Positions 21,857-34,621 of a DNA stretch of 64,000 bases are shown in pieces; within the stretch, counting starts at the first letter, position 1; each line of letters opens with the position of its first letter. The stretch is from Zea mays (Eukaryota; Streptophyta; Magnoliopsida; Poales; Poaceae), in contig NC_050099.1 in assembly GCF_902167145.1 (NCBI RefSeq), positions 239,642,588 to 239,706,587 of the forward strand. The letters run 5' to 3'. The position numbers and the translations under genes are program-made. Under the pieces are notes generated by a model. It was given only the letters and a program-made list of their open reading frames with translations, searched no databases and was not told where the DNA came from.

Positions 21857-22844
21857 TGAAAGGGAAATGTGCCTTAAGCCATTCCTATAAGTATTTGGTG
21901 ATTAATGACCAACACAATAATGTGGACTAACACTTTTGCTAAGTATGTGCATACAAGAATCAACTTTAGATAAACAGAGAAACTAAGACGAAGGATTCAA
22001 AATAATTAAGTTTCATGACTTAGGTTAGTTAGATTATCACTAGAAATATTTGTCTAAGTCATGGGAACACTCTCAAAGTGAGTCAAATTTATTTGGAAAA
22101 GAAAATAAGAAAGAAGACAAAGTTCAACTATCTCAGGTGCATCGGACCTCTTTACTAGAGAGCCTTGTAGAAGGGCTACGACGGCCTGGCGCACCGGACT
22201 AGTCTGGTGGTCAGCTGGACCACTTTACTAAAGACGACTGCATAAGTGACTTCGAGTGGCTGGCACACTAGTCAGTCTGGTGGTGCACCGGACCATGGGG
22301 TCTAATGGCTAACTTAGCCTTCAATGGTCATCTCAACGACTAGCTAACATGTGACAGGTCTCGTGGTGGACCGGACTAGTATGGTGCCCTGGGGGAAGGC
22401 AAATATGAGGCAGACCTGTTGATGGCAGGCAATTGTTAAGGTCCGGTGGTGCACCAGACCTATCCAATGAACCAACACAAAGCAAATTTTTGGCAGTTTT
22501 CCTTCAATGCCTTTGTTGGGTATTTGGGGCTATAGATACCCCTCCTATCAGCCTAGTCAAGCACCCAAGTCACTCAAGAGCAACACATTCATTCATAAGC
22601 ATTAGAGCAACACTCTAGAAAGATCCAAACACCCAGATTTGCAAGAGTAGCCTAGAGAGAGCTATGCGGCAAGTTGTGTGCATGTGTTCTTGGTTCTTGG
22701 TGGTGGTGGTGTGTTCTTGTGTGCGTTCTTTCTCCCTCTTGTTTTCATTGGAGTTCTAACTCCCATTCATTATGTACGGCAAACAAGAGTCTCCAATATT
22801 TGTGGAGTACCCTATGAGAAGGAATCGATGGCTCAAGTTGTTCG
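21857..22844 (+). repeat. Truncated Opie-like LTR (+)
   Basis: Begins TGAAAGGGAAATGTGCC like the C6 LTR and contains degenerate CACCGGACTAGTCTGGTG palindromes. It stops inside the region matching about 50304-50360 of the C6 LTR, so about 290 bp of its end are missing. Many substitutions mark it as old. Confidence 0.8.
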
Positions 22845-23742
22845 TGAGAGCACCTAGAGGGGGTGTGAATAGGTGATCCTACAAAACTTAACTAAAATAA
22901 CACAAACTTGATCTAAAATATGAGTTAGAGTGAATTAAAACCAAGTTTGAGAGTAGAGAAGAAGAGAGAAGTTCCTTTCACTTTATTGCTCTATCAAGAT
23001 TTAATTTAGACTTAGAGCAATATCACAAGTGAAGAATTGGAATGGGGAAGATATAAAAGTAGCAATAAAGTAAATGGCACAAGAGACACATCAATTTTAA
23101 TCACATGTTTCAGTCAAGCGTAACATGCTTGCCTAATCCACGTTGTGGTGTCCCAATAGATGAGGGTTGCACTCAACCCATCTCAAGTGACCCAAAGATC
23201 AAACTTGAATACCACATTTCTTCCTTATACCTCACAATATCCCGACTATCAGGAATCTCCACAAGTTGGAGTCTCTCACACCTTACACAAGTGATCAAAA
23301 TCAAGACCAGAGTAAGGGGGAGTAAGAACACGCACACAAGAGCACAATCGTAGAAACAACACGCACACAAGTCAAAAAGAGCGCAAGAACAAGAATTACA
23401 GAGTCACAGCTCAGAAACGCGCTCAAATCTCTTAAACACTTCAAACAGCGTGGTCGCAGAGTCTTGGAGTTGTAGTGTGCTCTTAGAATGCTTAGTGTAT
23501 TGCTCCATGGCGCCTAGGGGGTCCTTTTATAGCCCTAAGGGTCCTATGAGCCGTTGGAGCTTCATGTGGAAGCATCCAGCCTTCCCTGTCTGCGTGTGCA
23601 TCGAACTATCCTATGGCACACCAGACAGTGCATAGTACAACGGTCAGCAGATCGTTGATCGGATTGTCCGGTGCACCATCGGACCGTTGGAGCATGCTGA
23701 CGTGGCCGATAGTTGTTGGCTATACATCACACCGGACTGTCC
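22845..23742 (-). repeat. Truncated Opie-like LTR (-), inverted against the previous one
   Basis: Starts with TGAGAGCACCTAGAGGGG, the reverse complement of the Opie-like LTR end, and continues through its transcribed region. The minus-strand TATAAAAGGA box is near 23530. The far end is cut at about 23742. Confidence 0.78.
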
Positions 23743-23864
23743 AAAGTTTGTAATTTTTATGTTTCACCTATTCACCTATCTCTAATGCTAATCCTGGGTA
23801 AATTTTGTGTTCGAAGTTTGTAATTTTTAGGTTTCACCTATTCACCCCCTCTAGACGACTTTCA
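23743..23864 (+). repeat. Short LTR tail of the C3-like family (+), partly duplicated
   Basis: Ends with TAGACGACTTTCA, the C3-type LTR end. The unit AAGTTTGTAATTTTTAKGTTTCACC occurs twice in 120 bp, pointing to a local duplication. Confidence 0.7.
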
Positions 23865-24189
23865 CTTAGGAGACCTATCTCTTTCTCATCAAAGTTTTTT
23901 TGCTGTTTTGTTGGTAATTGCATCTCTACTACCACGACTCTGCATGCACGAGCCTAGCAAGAACATTCCTATAAAACCTGCCTATTGAATATTCTACCTA
24001 GGATAACAACCACTAAGGTTTTTGGAGAGCGTCTACACATAGTTGCTTGCTGAACAACTATTTCGTCTACCTTTTGGTGGCTGTTTGAGAGTTTGCACTA
24101 TATTAATCTATGATGCTTACAGCGATTGAGACCAATCAAGTAGTATACATATTCTAGTTAGTAACAACGCAACCAATGTCTTTGACAAC
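23865..24189. other. Unassigned spacer
   Basis: 325 bp of AT-rich sequence between LTR fragments. I see no gene or known repeat in it. ACAAC next to C4 may be that element's target site. Confidence 0.4.
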
Positions 24190-25376
24190 TGAAAGTCGCC
24201 TAGAGGGGGGTGGATAGGCGGAAACTGAAATTTACAAACTTTAAGCACACTTCAAGCCGAGGTTAGCGTTAGAATAAAAGTTAAGTCCGGGAGAGAGGGG
24301 AAAACAAATCAACCAAGAAAATAAAGCGGATGACACGGTGGTTTGTTTTACCGAGGTTCGGTTCCAAAGAACCTAGTCCCCGTTGAGGTGGTCACAAAGA
24401 CCGGGTCTCTTTCAACCCTTTCCCTCTCTCAAACGGTCACTTAGATCGAGTGAGCTTTCTTCCTTGATTTCCCGGGTCACTTAGACCCCGCAAGGACCAC
24501 CACACAATTGGTGTCTCTTGCTTCGCTTACAAGGCTTTGAGAGTAAGAATGAGAGAAAGAAGAAAGCCAACCAAGCAACAAGAGCAACAAAGAAACACAA
24601 GAACGATCCTCTCACAAGTCCTAAAGACTAAAATTGAATTGGGAACTTTGATCAGATCGAAGGCTTTGATTTGTGTCTTGGAGTGTCGTGTATTGCTCTT
24701 GTATTGAATGTGTAGTAGTGAATGCTTGGATGGTTGGAGTGGAGGTGGTTGTGGGGTATTTATAGCCGCCAACTGCCAATTCAACTGTTGGGGCACACTG
24801 CTGTCGATGGGCGCACCGGACAGTGTCCGGTGCGCCAGCCACGTCACCCAACCGTTAGGGTTCTGACGGTTTCGACCATTGGAGCCTTGTCTTCTAATGG
24901 CACCGGACAGTCCCGTGCCACACCGGACAGGTACTGTGCACCGTCCGGTGCGCCTCTGGCGGCTGCTCTGACTTCTGCGCACACTGTTCTTCACTTTTCA
25001 TGTTGCAGGCGACCGTTGGAGTTAACCGTTGCGCTGGCTAGCCGTTGCTCCGCTGGTGCACCGGACAGTCCGGTGAATTATAGCGGAGCGGCGCTTCTGA
25101 AACCCGAAGGTGGCAAGTTCAGGCTCGTACGGCTCTGGGCACCGGACACTGTCCGGTGGCACAACGGACAGTCCGGTGCACCAGACCTGGGTTCTTTCGG
25201 TTTCTTTTGCACCTTTCTTTTTGAACCCTAACTTGATCTTTTTATTGGTTTGTGTTGAACCTTTAGCACCTGTAGAATATATAATCTAGAGCAAACTAGT
25301 TAGTACAATTATTTGTGTTGGGCATTCAACCACCAAAATCATTTATAGGAAAAGGTTAAACCCTATTTCCCTTTCA
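24190..25376 (-). repeat. C4 3' LTR
   Basis: A 1,187-bp LTR, TG...CA, of the C5 type, with a minus-strand TATAAATA at 24764-24757 and CACCGGACAGTCCGGTG palindromes. Confidence 0.9.
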
Positions 25377-26225
25377 ATCTCCCCCTTTTTGGTGATTGAT
25401 GCCAACACAAACCAAAGCAAATATATAAGTGCAGAATTGGACTAGTTTGCATAAGGTAAGTGCAAAGGTTGCTTGGAATTAAACCAATTTATACTTCTAT
25501 TAGATATGCATGGTTGGTTTTCTTTTATTTAACATTTTGGACCATGCTTGCACCACTTGTTTTGTTTTTGCAAATTCTTTTGGAAAATCTTTTCAAAGTA
25601 TTTTTGCAAATAGTCAAAGGTATATGAATAAGATTTCGAGAAGCATTTTCAAGATTTGAAATTTTCTCCCCCTGTTTCAAATGTTTTTCCTTTGACTAAA
25701 CAAAACTCCCCCTGAATGAAATTCACCTCTTAGCTTTCAAGAGGGTTTTACTAATTTTTGTAAATACCAATTGAAAAAGATCAAATACATTTAAATACCA
25801 ATTTGAACAAGATTTAGATACCAATTTGAACAATTCTTGAAAGTAAACATACCAAAATATGCCAATTGACCAATTAAAATTTTTGAAATTGGTGGTGGTG
25901 CGGTCCTTTTGCTTTGGGCTTAATATTTCTCCCCCTTTGGCATTAATCGCCAAAAACGGAGTCTTTTGAGAGCCCTTTTTACTCTCTCCCCCATTGGTAT
26001 AAGTAAATATGAGTGAAAAGATTATACCAATTTTGGAGAGTGATGTGGGGTGATGGCGAAGGGTAAATAATACCAATAGAGTGGAGTGGAAGCCTTGTCT
26101 TCGCCGAAGACTCCATTTTCCTTTCAATCTTCGACTTAGTATAGAAATACACTTGAAAACATATTAGTCGTAGACATAAGAGAGATATGATCAAGGGTAT
26201 ATAAATGAGCTATGTGTGCAAAGTA
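25377..26225 (-). other. C4 3' non-coding region
   Basis: Sequence between RNase H and the LTR with repeated polypurine tracts (CTCCCCCT on the plus strand near 25380, 25665, 25705, 25930, 25985). No gene seen. Confidence 0.7.
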
Positions 26226-27063
26226 TCAATCAAAGTTCCAAGAATCAAGAATGTTTAGTTCATTCCTAAGTTTGGTAAAAGTTTTCTCATCTAATGGTTT
26301 GGTGAAGATATCGGGTAATTGTTCTTTGGTGCTAACATAAGCTATCTCGATATCCCCCCTTTGTTGGTGATCCCTCAAAAAGTGATACCGAATATCTATG
26401 TGCTTAGTGCGGCTGTGTTCAACGGGATTATCCGCCATGCGGATTGCACTCTCATTGTCACATAGGAGAGGGACTTTGCTCAATTTGTAGCCATAGTCCC
26501 TGAGGGTTTGCCTCATCCAAAGTAATTGCGCACAACAATGTCCTGCGGCAACGTACTCGGCTTCGGCGGTGGAAAGAGCTACTGAGTTTTGTTTCTTTGG
26601 AGCCCAAGACACCAGGGTTCTCCCCAGAAACTGACAAGTCCCTAATGTGCTCTTCCTATCAATTTTACACCTTGTCCAATCAGCATCTGAATATCCTATT
26701 AAGTCAAAAGTGGACCCCTTGGGGTACCAAAGACCAAACTTAGGTGTATAAACTAAATATCTCATGATTCTTTTCACGGACCTAAGGTAAACTTCCTTAG
26801 GATCGACTTGGAACCTTGCACACATGCATACAGAAAGCATAATATTCGGTCGAGATGCACAAAAATAGAGTAAAGATCCTATCATCGACCGGTATACCTT
26901 TTGATCTACGGATTTACCTCCCGTGTCTAGGTCGAGATGCCCATTGGTTCCCATGGGTGTCTTGATGGGCTTGGCATCCTTTATTCCAAACTTGTTAAGT
27001 ATGTCTTGAACGTACTTTGTTTGGCTGATGAAGGTGCCGTCTTGGAGTTGCTTGACTTAAAAT
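26226..27063 (-). pseudogene. C4 RNase H and C-terminal part of RT
   Basis: Minus-strand Copia Pol tail, from the [17 protein letters not shown] RT thumb to RNase H with [17 protein letters not shown] and [12 protein letters not shown], ending in a normal Pol C-terminus. C5 cuts the RT at 27063; the next RT segment lies at 35814-35990. The N-terminal two thirds of C4 are missing. Confidence 0.9.
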
Positions 27064-28252
27064 TGAAAGTCGCATAGAGGGGGGTGGATAGGCGGAAACT
27101 GAAATTTATAAGCTTTAAGCACACTTCAAGCTGGGGTTAGCGTTAGAATAAAAGTTAAGTCCGGGAGAGAGGAAAACAAATCAACCAAGAAAATAAAGCG
27201 GATGACACGGTGATTTGTTTTACCGAGGTTTGGTTCCAAAGAACCTAGTCCCCATTGAGGTGGTCACAAAGACCGGGTCTCTTTCAACCCTTTCCCTCTC
27301 TCAAACGGTCACTTAGACCGAGTGAGCTTTCTTCCTTGATTTCCTGGGTCACTTAGACCCCGCAAGGACCACCACACAATTGGTGTCTCTTGCTTCGCTT
27401 ACAAGGCTTTGAGAGTAAGAATGAGAGAAAGAAGAAAGCCAACCAAGCAGACAAGAGCAACAAGGAAAACACAAATGATCCTCTCACAAGTCTAAATGCG
27501 CTAGAGTTGAATTATAGACTTTGAGGGGATCGATCACTTGAATTGTATATTTGGAGTGGTGTCTATTGCTCTTGTATTTAATGTGCAGTAGTGAATGCTT
27601 GGATGGTTGGAGTGGAGGTGGTTGTGGGGTATTTATAGCCCCCAACCACCAATTCAACCGTTGGGGCACGCTGCTGTCGATGGGCGCACCGGACAGTGTC
27701 CGGTGTGCCAACCACGTCACCCAACCGTTAGGGTTCTGACGGTTCAGACCGTTGGAGCTTTGTCTTCATGTGGCACTGGACAGTCCGGTGCCGCACCGGG
27801 CAGGTATTGTTCACTGTCCGGTGCGCCTACTGGCGGCTACTCTGACTTGTGCGCGCACTGTTCTTCACTGTTCATGTTTGCAGGCGACCGTTGGAGTCGA
27901 CCGTTGCGCTGGCTAGCCGTTGCTCCGCTGGTGCACCCGACAGTCTGGTGGCACACCGGATAGTCTGGTGAATTATAGCGGAGCGCGGCGTCAAAAACTC
28001 GATGGTGGAGAGTTGGAGTCGTTCGACCCTGGTGCACCGGACACAGTCCGGTGCGCCAGACCAGGGTTCTCTTCGGTTTCTTTTGCTCCTTTCTTTTTGA
28101 ACCCTAACTTGATCTTTTTATTGGTTTGTGTTGAACCTTTAGCACTTATAGAATATATAATCTAGAGCAAACTAGTTAGTCCAATTATTTGTGTTGGGCA
28201 TTCAACCACCAAAATCATTTATAGGAAAAGGTTAAACCCTATTTCCCTTTCA
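27064..28252 (-). repeat. C5 3' LTR
   Basis: 1,189 bp, TG...CA, with palindromes and a minus-strand TATAAATA near 27640. Closely related to the C4 LTR. Confidence 0.92.
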
Positions 28253-28949
28253 ATCTCCCCCTTTTTGGTGATTGATGCCAACATAAATCAAAGCAAATAT
28301 ATAAGTGCAGAATTGAACTAGTTTGCATAAGATAAGTGCAAAGGTTGCTTGGAGTTAAACCAATTTATACTTCTATTAGATATGCATGGTTGGTTTTCTT
28401 TTATTTAACATTTTGGACCACGCTTGCACCACTTGTTTTATTTTTGCAAATTCTTTTGAAAAAATCTTTTCAGAGTCTTTTTGCAAATAGTCAAAGGTAT
28501 ATGTATAAAATTGTGAGAAGCATTTTCAAGATTTGGAATTTTCTCCCCCTGTTTCAAATGCTTTTCCTTTGACTAAACAAAACTCCCCCTGAATGAAATT
28601 CACCTCTTAGCTTTCAAGAGGGTTTTACTAAGTTTGTAAATACCAATTGAAGAAAGATCAAATACATTTAGATACCAATTTGAAAAATTCTTGAAAATTT
28701 TGACATTCGTGGTGGTGCGGTCCTTTTGCTTTGGGCTTAATAGTTCTCCCCTTTGGCATTAATCGCCAAAAACGGAGTCTTTTGAGAGCCCTTGTACTTT
28801 CTCCCCCATTGGTACAAGTAAATATGAATGAAAGATTATACCAATTTTGAGGAGTGATGTGGAGTGATGGCGAAGGGTAAATGATACCGATAGAGTGGAG
28901 TGGAAGCCTTGTCTTCACCGAAGACTCCATTTCCCTTTCAATCTACGAC
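28253..28949 (-). other. C5 3' non-coding region
   Basis: Parallel to 25377-26225, with repeated polypurine tracts (near 28255, 28542, 28580, 28800). No gene seen. Confidence 0.7.
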
Positions 28950-30181
28950 TTAGTATAGAAATAAACTTGAAAACACATTAGTCGTAGACATAAAAGAGAT
29001 ATGATCAAAGGTATATAAATGAGCTATGTGTGCAACGTGACAATCAAAGTTCCGAGAATCAAGAATGTTTAGCTCATTCCTAAGTTTGGTAAAGGTTTTC
29101 TCATCTAATGGTTTGGTGAAGATATCAGCTAATTGTTCTTTGGTGCTAACATAAGCTATGTCGATATCCCCCCTTTGTTGGTGATCCCTTAGAAAGTGAT
29201 ATCGAATGTCTATGTGCTTAGTGCGGCTGTGTTGAATGGGATTATCCGCCATGCGGATTGCACTCTCATTGTCACATAGGAGAGGGACTTTGCTCAGTTT
29301 GAAGCCATAGTCCCCGAGGGTTTGCCTCATCCAAAGTAATTGCGCACAACAATGGCCTGCGGCAATATACTCGGCTTTGGCGGTAGAAAGAGCTATGGAG
29401 TTTTGTTTCTTTGAAGCCTAAGACACCAGGGATCTCCCCAGAAACTGACAAGTCCCTGATGTGCTCTTTCTATCAATTTTACACCCTGCCCAATCAGCAT
29501 CTGAATATCCTATTAAGTCAAAGGTGGATCTCTTGGGGTACCAAAGACCGAACTTAGGTGTGTAAACTAAATATCTCATGATTCTTTTCACGGCCCTAAG
29601 GTGAACTTCCTTAGGATCGGCTTGGAACCTTGCACACATGCATACAGAAAGCATAATGTCTGGTCGAGATGCACATAGATAGAGTAAAGATCCTATCATC
29701 GACCGGTATACCTTTTGATCTACGGATTTACCTCCGGTGTCGAGGTTGAGATGCCCATTAGTTCCCATGGGTGTCTTGATGGGCTTGGCATCCTTCATTC
29801 CAAACTTGTTGAGTATGTCTTGAATGTACTTCGTTTGGCTGATGAAGGTGCCCTCTTGGAGTTGCTTGACTTGAAATCCTAGAAAATACTTTAACTCCCA
29901 CATCATAGACATCTCGAATTTTTGAATCATGATCCTACTAAACTCTTCACAAGTAGATTTGTTTGTAGACCCAAATATGATATCATCAACAAAAATTTGG
30001 CAAACAAACAAATCTTTTGCAATAGTTTTAGTAAAGAGTGTAGGATCAGCTTTACCGACTTTGAAGTTATTAGTGATAAGAAAGTCTCGCAGGCATTCAT
30101 ACCATGCTCTTGGGGCTTGCTTGAGCCCATAAAGCGCCTTTGAGAGCTTATAAACATGGTTAGGGTACTCACTATCTTCAA
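28950..30181 (-). pseudogene. C5 reverse transcriptase and RNase H (broken)
   Basis: RT from the Y-V-D-D box (in the 30011-29418 frame) through the thumb, then RNase H (29330-28950). A TAG near 29420 replaces a Trp after SLVS. The normal Pol stop is lost, so the RNase H frame runs on to 28950. At about 30181 the N-terminal RT segment (roughly 120 codons including [11 protein letters not shown]) is deleted. Confidence 0.88.
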
Positions 30182-31952
30182 AGTCGAGTCTCTTAGTTCA
30201 TCCTCCACCCTGTATGGCTGAATAGAGGACACAAAAGAGTAATGTTTACAAAAATGAGCGACTCGAGATCGAGTGGTTACCCCCTTATGAATATCGCCGA
30301 GGATGGAGTTCACGGGGTGATCTCTTTGAATCGCTTGATGGAATCTTGAGTGTGGCGATCTTTGACCCTGTATCTCTTGATCATCTTCCTTGTCTTGATC
30401 AACTTCATCTCCCCCTTTATCATTGTCCTTCTCTTGAGGTGGTTCTTCCTCTTGATCTTCATCTTCATTGTCTTGAGCCTGATCCTCATCTTGAGTTGGT
30501 GGAGATGCTTGCATGGGAGATGATGGTTGATCTTGTGCTTGAGTGGGCACTTCGGATTCCTTAGGACACATATCCCCAATGGAGATGTTCCTTAGCACGA
30601 CGCACGGAGCCTCTTCATCATCTAGCTCATCAAGATCAACTCGCTCCACTTGGGAGCCATTAGTTTCATCAAACACAATGTCACAAGAAACCTCAACTAA
30701 TCCAGTGGATTTGTTGAAGACTCTATATGCCCTTGTGTTTGAGTCATATCCTAGTAAAAAGCCTTCTACAACCTTAGGAGCAAATTTACATTTTCTACCT
30801 CTTTTAAAAAGTATAAAACATTTGCTACCAAAGACTCTAAAATATGAAACATTGGGCTTTTACCGGTGAGGAGTTCGTACGATGTCTTCTTGAGGATTCT
30901 GTGAAGGTAGAGCCGGTTGATGGAGTAGCAGGCGGTGTTAATCGCCTCAGCCCAAAACCGGTCTGGTGTCTTGTACTCATCAAGCATGGTCCTTGCCATG
31001 TCCAATAGAGTTATATTCTTCCTCTCCACTACACCATTTTGTTGAGGTGTGTAGGGAGAAGAGAACTCATGCTTGATGCCCTCCTCCTCCTCAAGAAAGC
31101 CTTCAATTTGAGAGTTCTTGAACTCTGTCCCATTATCGCTTCTTATCTTTTTGATTCTCAATCCGAACTCATTTTGAGCCCATCTCAAGAATCCCTTTAA
31201 GGTCTCTTGGGTCTGAGATTTTTCCTGTAAAAAGAATACCCAAGTGAAGCGAGAATAATCATCCACGATAACAAGACAGTACTTACTCCCGCCGATGCTT
31301 ATGTAAGCGATCGGGCCGAATAGATCCATGTGGAGTAACTCCAGAGGCCTGTCCGTTGTCATTATGCTTTTGTGTGGATGATGGGTACCAACTTGCTTTC
31401 CTGCTTGGCATGTGCTACAAACCCTGTCTTCCTCAAAATAAACATTGGTTAGTCCCAAAATATGTTCTCCCTTTAGAAGTTTGTGAAGATTCTTCATTCC
31501 AACATGGGCTAGTCGGCGATGCCAGAGCCAACCCATATTAGTCTTAGCAATTAAGCAAGTATCGAGTTCAGCTTTGTTAAAATCAACTAAGTATAGCTGA
31601 CCCTCTAATACTCCCTTAAATGCTACTGAATCATCACTTCTTCTAAAGACAGTAACACATATATCCGTAAAAAGACAGTTGTAGCCCATTTTACATAATT
31701 GAGAAACAAAAATCAAATTGTAATCTAATGAATCTACAAGAAAACATTGGAAATGGAATGGTCAGGTGATATAGCAATTTTACCAAGTCCTTTGACCAAA
31801 CCTTGATTTCCATCCCCGAATGTGATAGCTCTTTAGGGATCTTCGTTTTTCTCATAGGAGGAGAACATCCTTTTCTCCCCTGTCATGTGGTTTGTGCATA
31901 TGTTATCAATGATCCAATTTAAGCCCCCGGATGCATAATCCTGCAAAACAAT
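30182..31952 (-). pseudogene. C5 protease and integrase (broken)
   Basis: Frame 31716-30766 has the HHCC zinc region (HRRLAHVGM...CxxC), the first catalytic Asp (HMDLFGP), the second (SDNGTEF) and the Glu block (NGVVERKN). Frame 30676-30182 continues through the Ser/Gln/Asp-rich linker. The protease triad near 31890 reads D-N-I instead of D-S-G. A frameshift lies near 30850, inside the conserved LLTGKKPN-like motif, and the extra Glu in the EEEEG run is an in-frame change. Confidence 0.86.
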
Positions 31953-34573
31953 TTAGGCCTTGTTCTTAGGTACCCAAACGGTCTTGGGTCCTTTCACATC
32001 AGAAACAAGCACCTTGGGTACCCAAACACAAGTCTTGGAGCCCTTGTGTTTGTCCCCAACATATTTGGCAACTACTTTGCCTGATTTGTTAGTTAAAACA
32101 TATGATGCATCAAAAGTTTTAAATGAAATATTAGGCTCATTTGATGTAGTAGGAGTTTTCTTTTTAGGCATTTTAACATGGGTAGAATGCCTAGAGCTAG
32201 ATGCCTCATTCTTATACATAAGAGTATGATGGGAAACAGAATGAGACTTCCTAGCATGAATTCTCCTAATCTTGTGCTCAGGATAACCAGCAGGATATAA
32301 AATGTAACCCTCGTTATCCTGAGCCATGGGAGCCTTGCCCTTAACAAAATGAGACAATCTTTTGGGGCATTAAGCTTGACATTGCTTCCCTGTTGGAAAC
32401 CAATGCCATCCTTAATGCCAGGACGTCTCCCACTATAGAGCATGCTTCTAGCAAATTTAAATTTTTCATTTTCTATCTCATGCTCATTAATTTTGGCAGT
32501 TAGTTAAGCTATGTGATCATTTTGTTGTTTAATTAAAGCTAGGTGATCATGAATAGCATTAACATTAATGTCTTTACATCTAGTACAAATAGTAACATGA
32601 TCAACACTAGATGTAGAAGGTTTGCAAACATTTAATTCATCAATCTTAGACTTTAGCATGGCATTTTTATCTCTAAGATAGGAAATAGATTCATTGCAAA
32701 CATTTAAATCTTTAGCCTTAGAAATTAACTTATCATTCTCAGTTTTAAGACTAGCAATTGATTCATTCAATTTATCAATCTTAGCAATTAAACTAGCATT
32801 ATCATTTTTAAGATTGGTAATTGAATCATCATAAGCATTTAACTTCTCAACCTTAGTAAATAAATTATCGTCCTCAGTTCTAAGGTTGGAAATAGTGTCA
32901 TGGCAAGTGCTAAGCTCCTTAGTCAAATTTTCATTTTTCTCTACTTCCTGAGCATGAGCATTGTTCACCTTAACATGCTTTTTATTTTCCTTAATAAGGA
33001 ATTCCTCTTGGATATCCAAGAGTTCATCCTTCTCATGAATGGCTCCTATCAATTCATTTAATTTTTCCTTTTGTTCCATGTTAAGGTTGGCAAAAAGGGT
33101 AAGCAAATTATCCTCATCTTCACTAGAGCTACCCTCATCACTAGATGTTGTATATTTAGTGGAGGCTCTAGATTTTACCTTCTTCCTTTTGTCGTCCTTT
33201 GCCATGAGACACTTGTGGCCGACGTTGGGGAAGAGAAGACCCTTGTTGACGGCGACGTTGGCAACATCCTCGTCGGAGGAGTCGGTGGAGCTCTCATCGG
33301 AGTCCCATTCCCGACAAACGTGGGCTTCGCCGCCCTTCTTCTTATAGTACCTCTTCTTCTCCTTCATCTTTCCCTTCTTGTCGTTGTCCCTGTCACTATC
33401 ACTAGACATAGAGCATTTAGCGATAAAATGACTGGGCTTACCACATTTGTAGCACACTTTCTTGGAGCGGGGTTTATAATCCTTCCCCCTCCTTTGCTTG
33501 AGGATTTGGCAAAAGCTCTTGATGATGAGCGTCATTTCCTCATTGTCGAGCTTGGAGGCGTCGATGGGAAGCCTACTTGATGTAGACTCTTCTTTCTTCT
33601 CCTCCGTCGCTTTGAATGCGACGGGTTGCACCTCGGGTGTGGAGGTGCTGCCTTACTCGATGATTTGTTTGGAGCCTTATTTGATCATCAACTCAAAGCT
33701 CACAAACTTTCCAATCACTTCCTCGGGAGACATTAGCTTATATCTAGGATCACCACGTATTAATTGAACTTGAGTAGGATTACGAAATACGAGTGATCTA
33801 AGAATAACCTTGACCATTTCATGGTCATCCCATTTTGTGCTCCCGAGGTTGCGCACTTGATTCACCAAGGTCTTGAGCCGGTTGTACATAGCTTGTGGCT
33901 CCTCTCCTTGGTTGAGGACGAATCGACCGAGCTCCCCCTCGATCGTCTCCCATTTGGTGATCTTGGTCACCTCATCTCCCTCGTGTGTAGTCTTGAGCAC
34001 GTCCCAAATCTCCTTGGCACTCTTTAACCCTTGCACCTTATTATACTCCTCTCGACATAGAGAGGCGAGGAGTATAGTAGTGGCTTGGGAGTTGAAGTGC
34101 TGGATTTGGGCGACCTCGTCCGAATCATATCCTTCATCCCCCACGGATGGTACCTGCGCTTCAAATTCAACAATATCCCATATGCTTGCGTGGAGTGAGG
34201 TTAGGTGATGCCTCATTTTATCACTCCACATACAATAATCTTCACCATAAAAAACAGGTGGTTTGCCTAATGGGACGGAAAGTAAAGGAGTGCGTTTGGA
34301 AATGCGGGGATAGCGTAGAGGGATCTTACTAAACTTCTTGCGCTCATGGCGCTTAGAAGTGACGGACGGAGCGTCGGAGCCGGAGGTGGAGGGCGATGAA
34401 GAATCGGTCTTGTAGTAGACCACTTTCTTCATTTTCTTCTTCTTGTCGCCACTCCGGTGCGACTTGACGCGGTGAGGTGATTCCTCCCTTCCTTTGGCGC
34501 CAGACTCCCTTGATGGAGCCTTCTCGTGGCTTGTGCCCGTTTCCATCTCCCTCTTGGCGGATCCTCCCGACAT
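31953..34573 (-). pseudogene. C5 Gag (broken)
   Basis: A Gag of the C3 type with ATG at 34573. The frame is good to 33677, has two stops just after the MIK motif (33676 and near 33655), resumes at 33631-32504 with the CCHC knuckle (CYKCGKPSHFIAKC) and a coiled coil, stops at 32506-32504, and needs a frameshift near 32365 to reach the WVPK-rich C-terminus (32357-31953). Its stop is followed by GTTTTGCAGG. Confidence 0.88.
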
Positions 34574-34608
34574 TACTTTGAGTGGTTAGACTTTAATGAA
34601 GTATCGGG

Positions 34609-34621
34609 CTTCGATACCAAT
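34609..34621 (-). promoter_or_regulatory. C5 primer-binding site
   Basis: Minus-strand TTGGTATCGAAGC next to the LTR, a slightly changed initiator-Met tRNA site. Confidence 0.75.
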
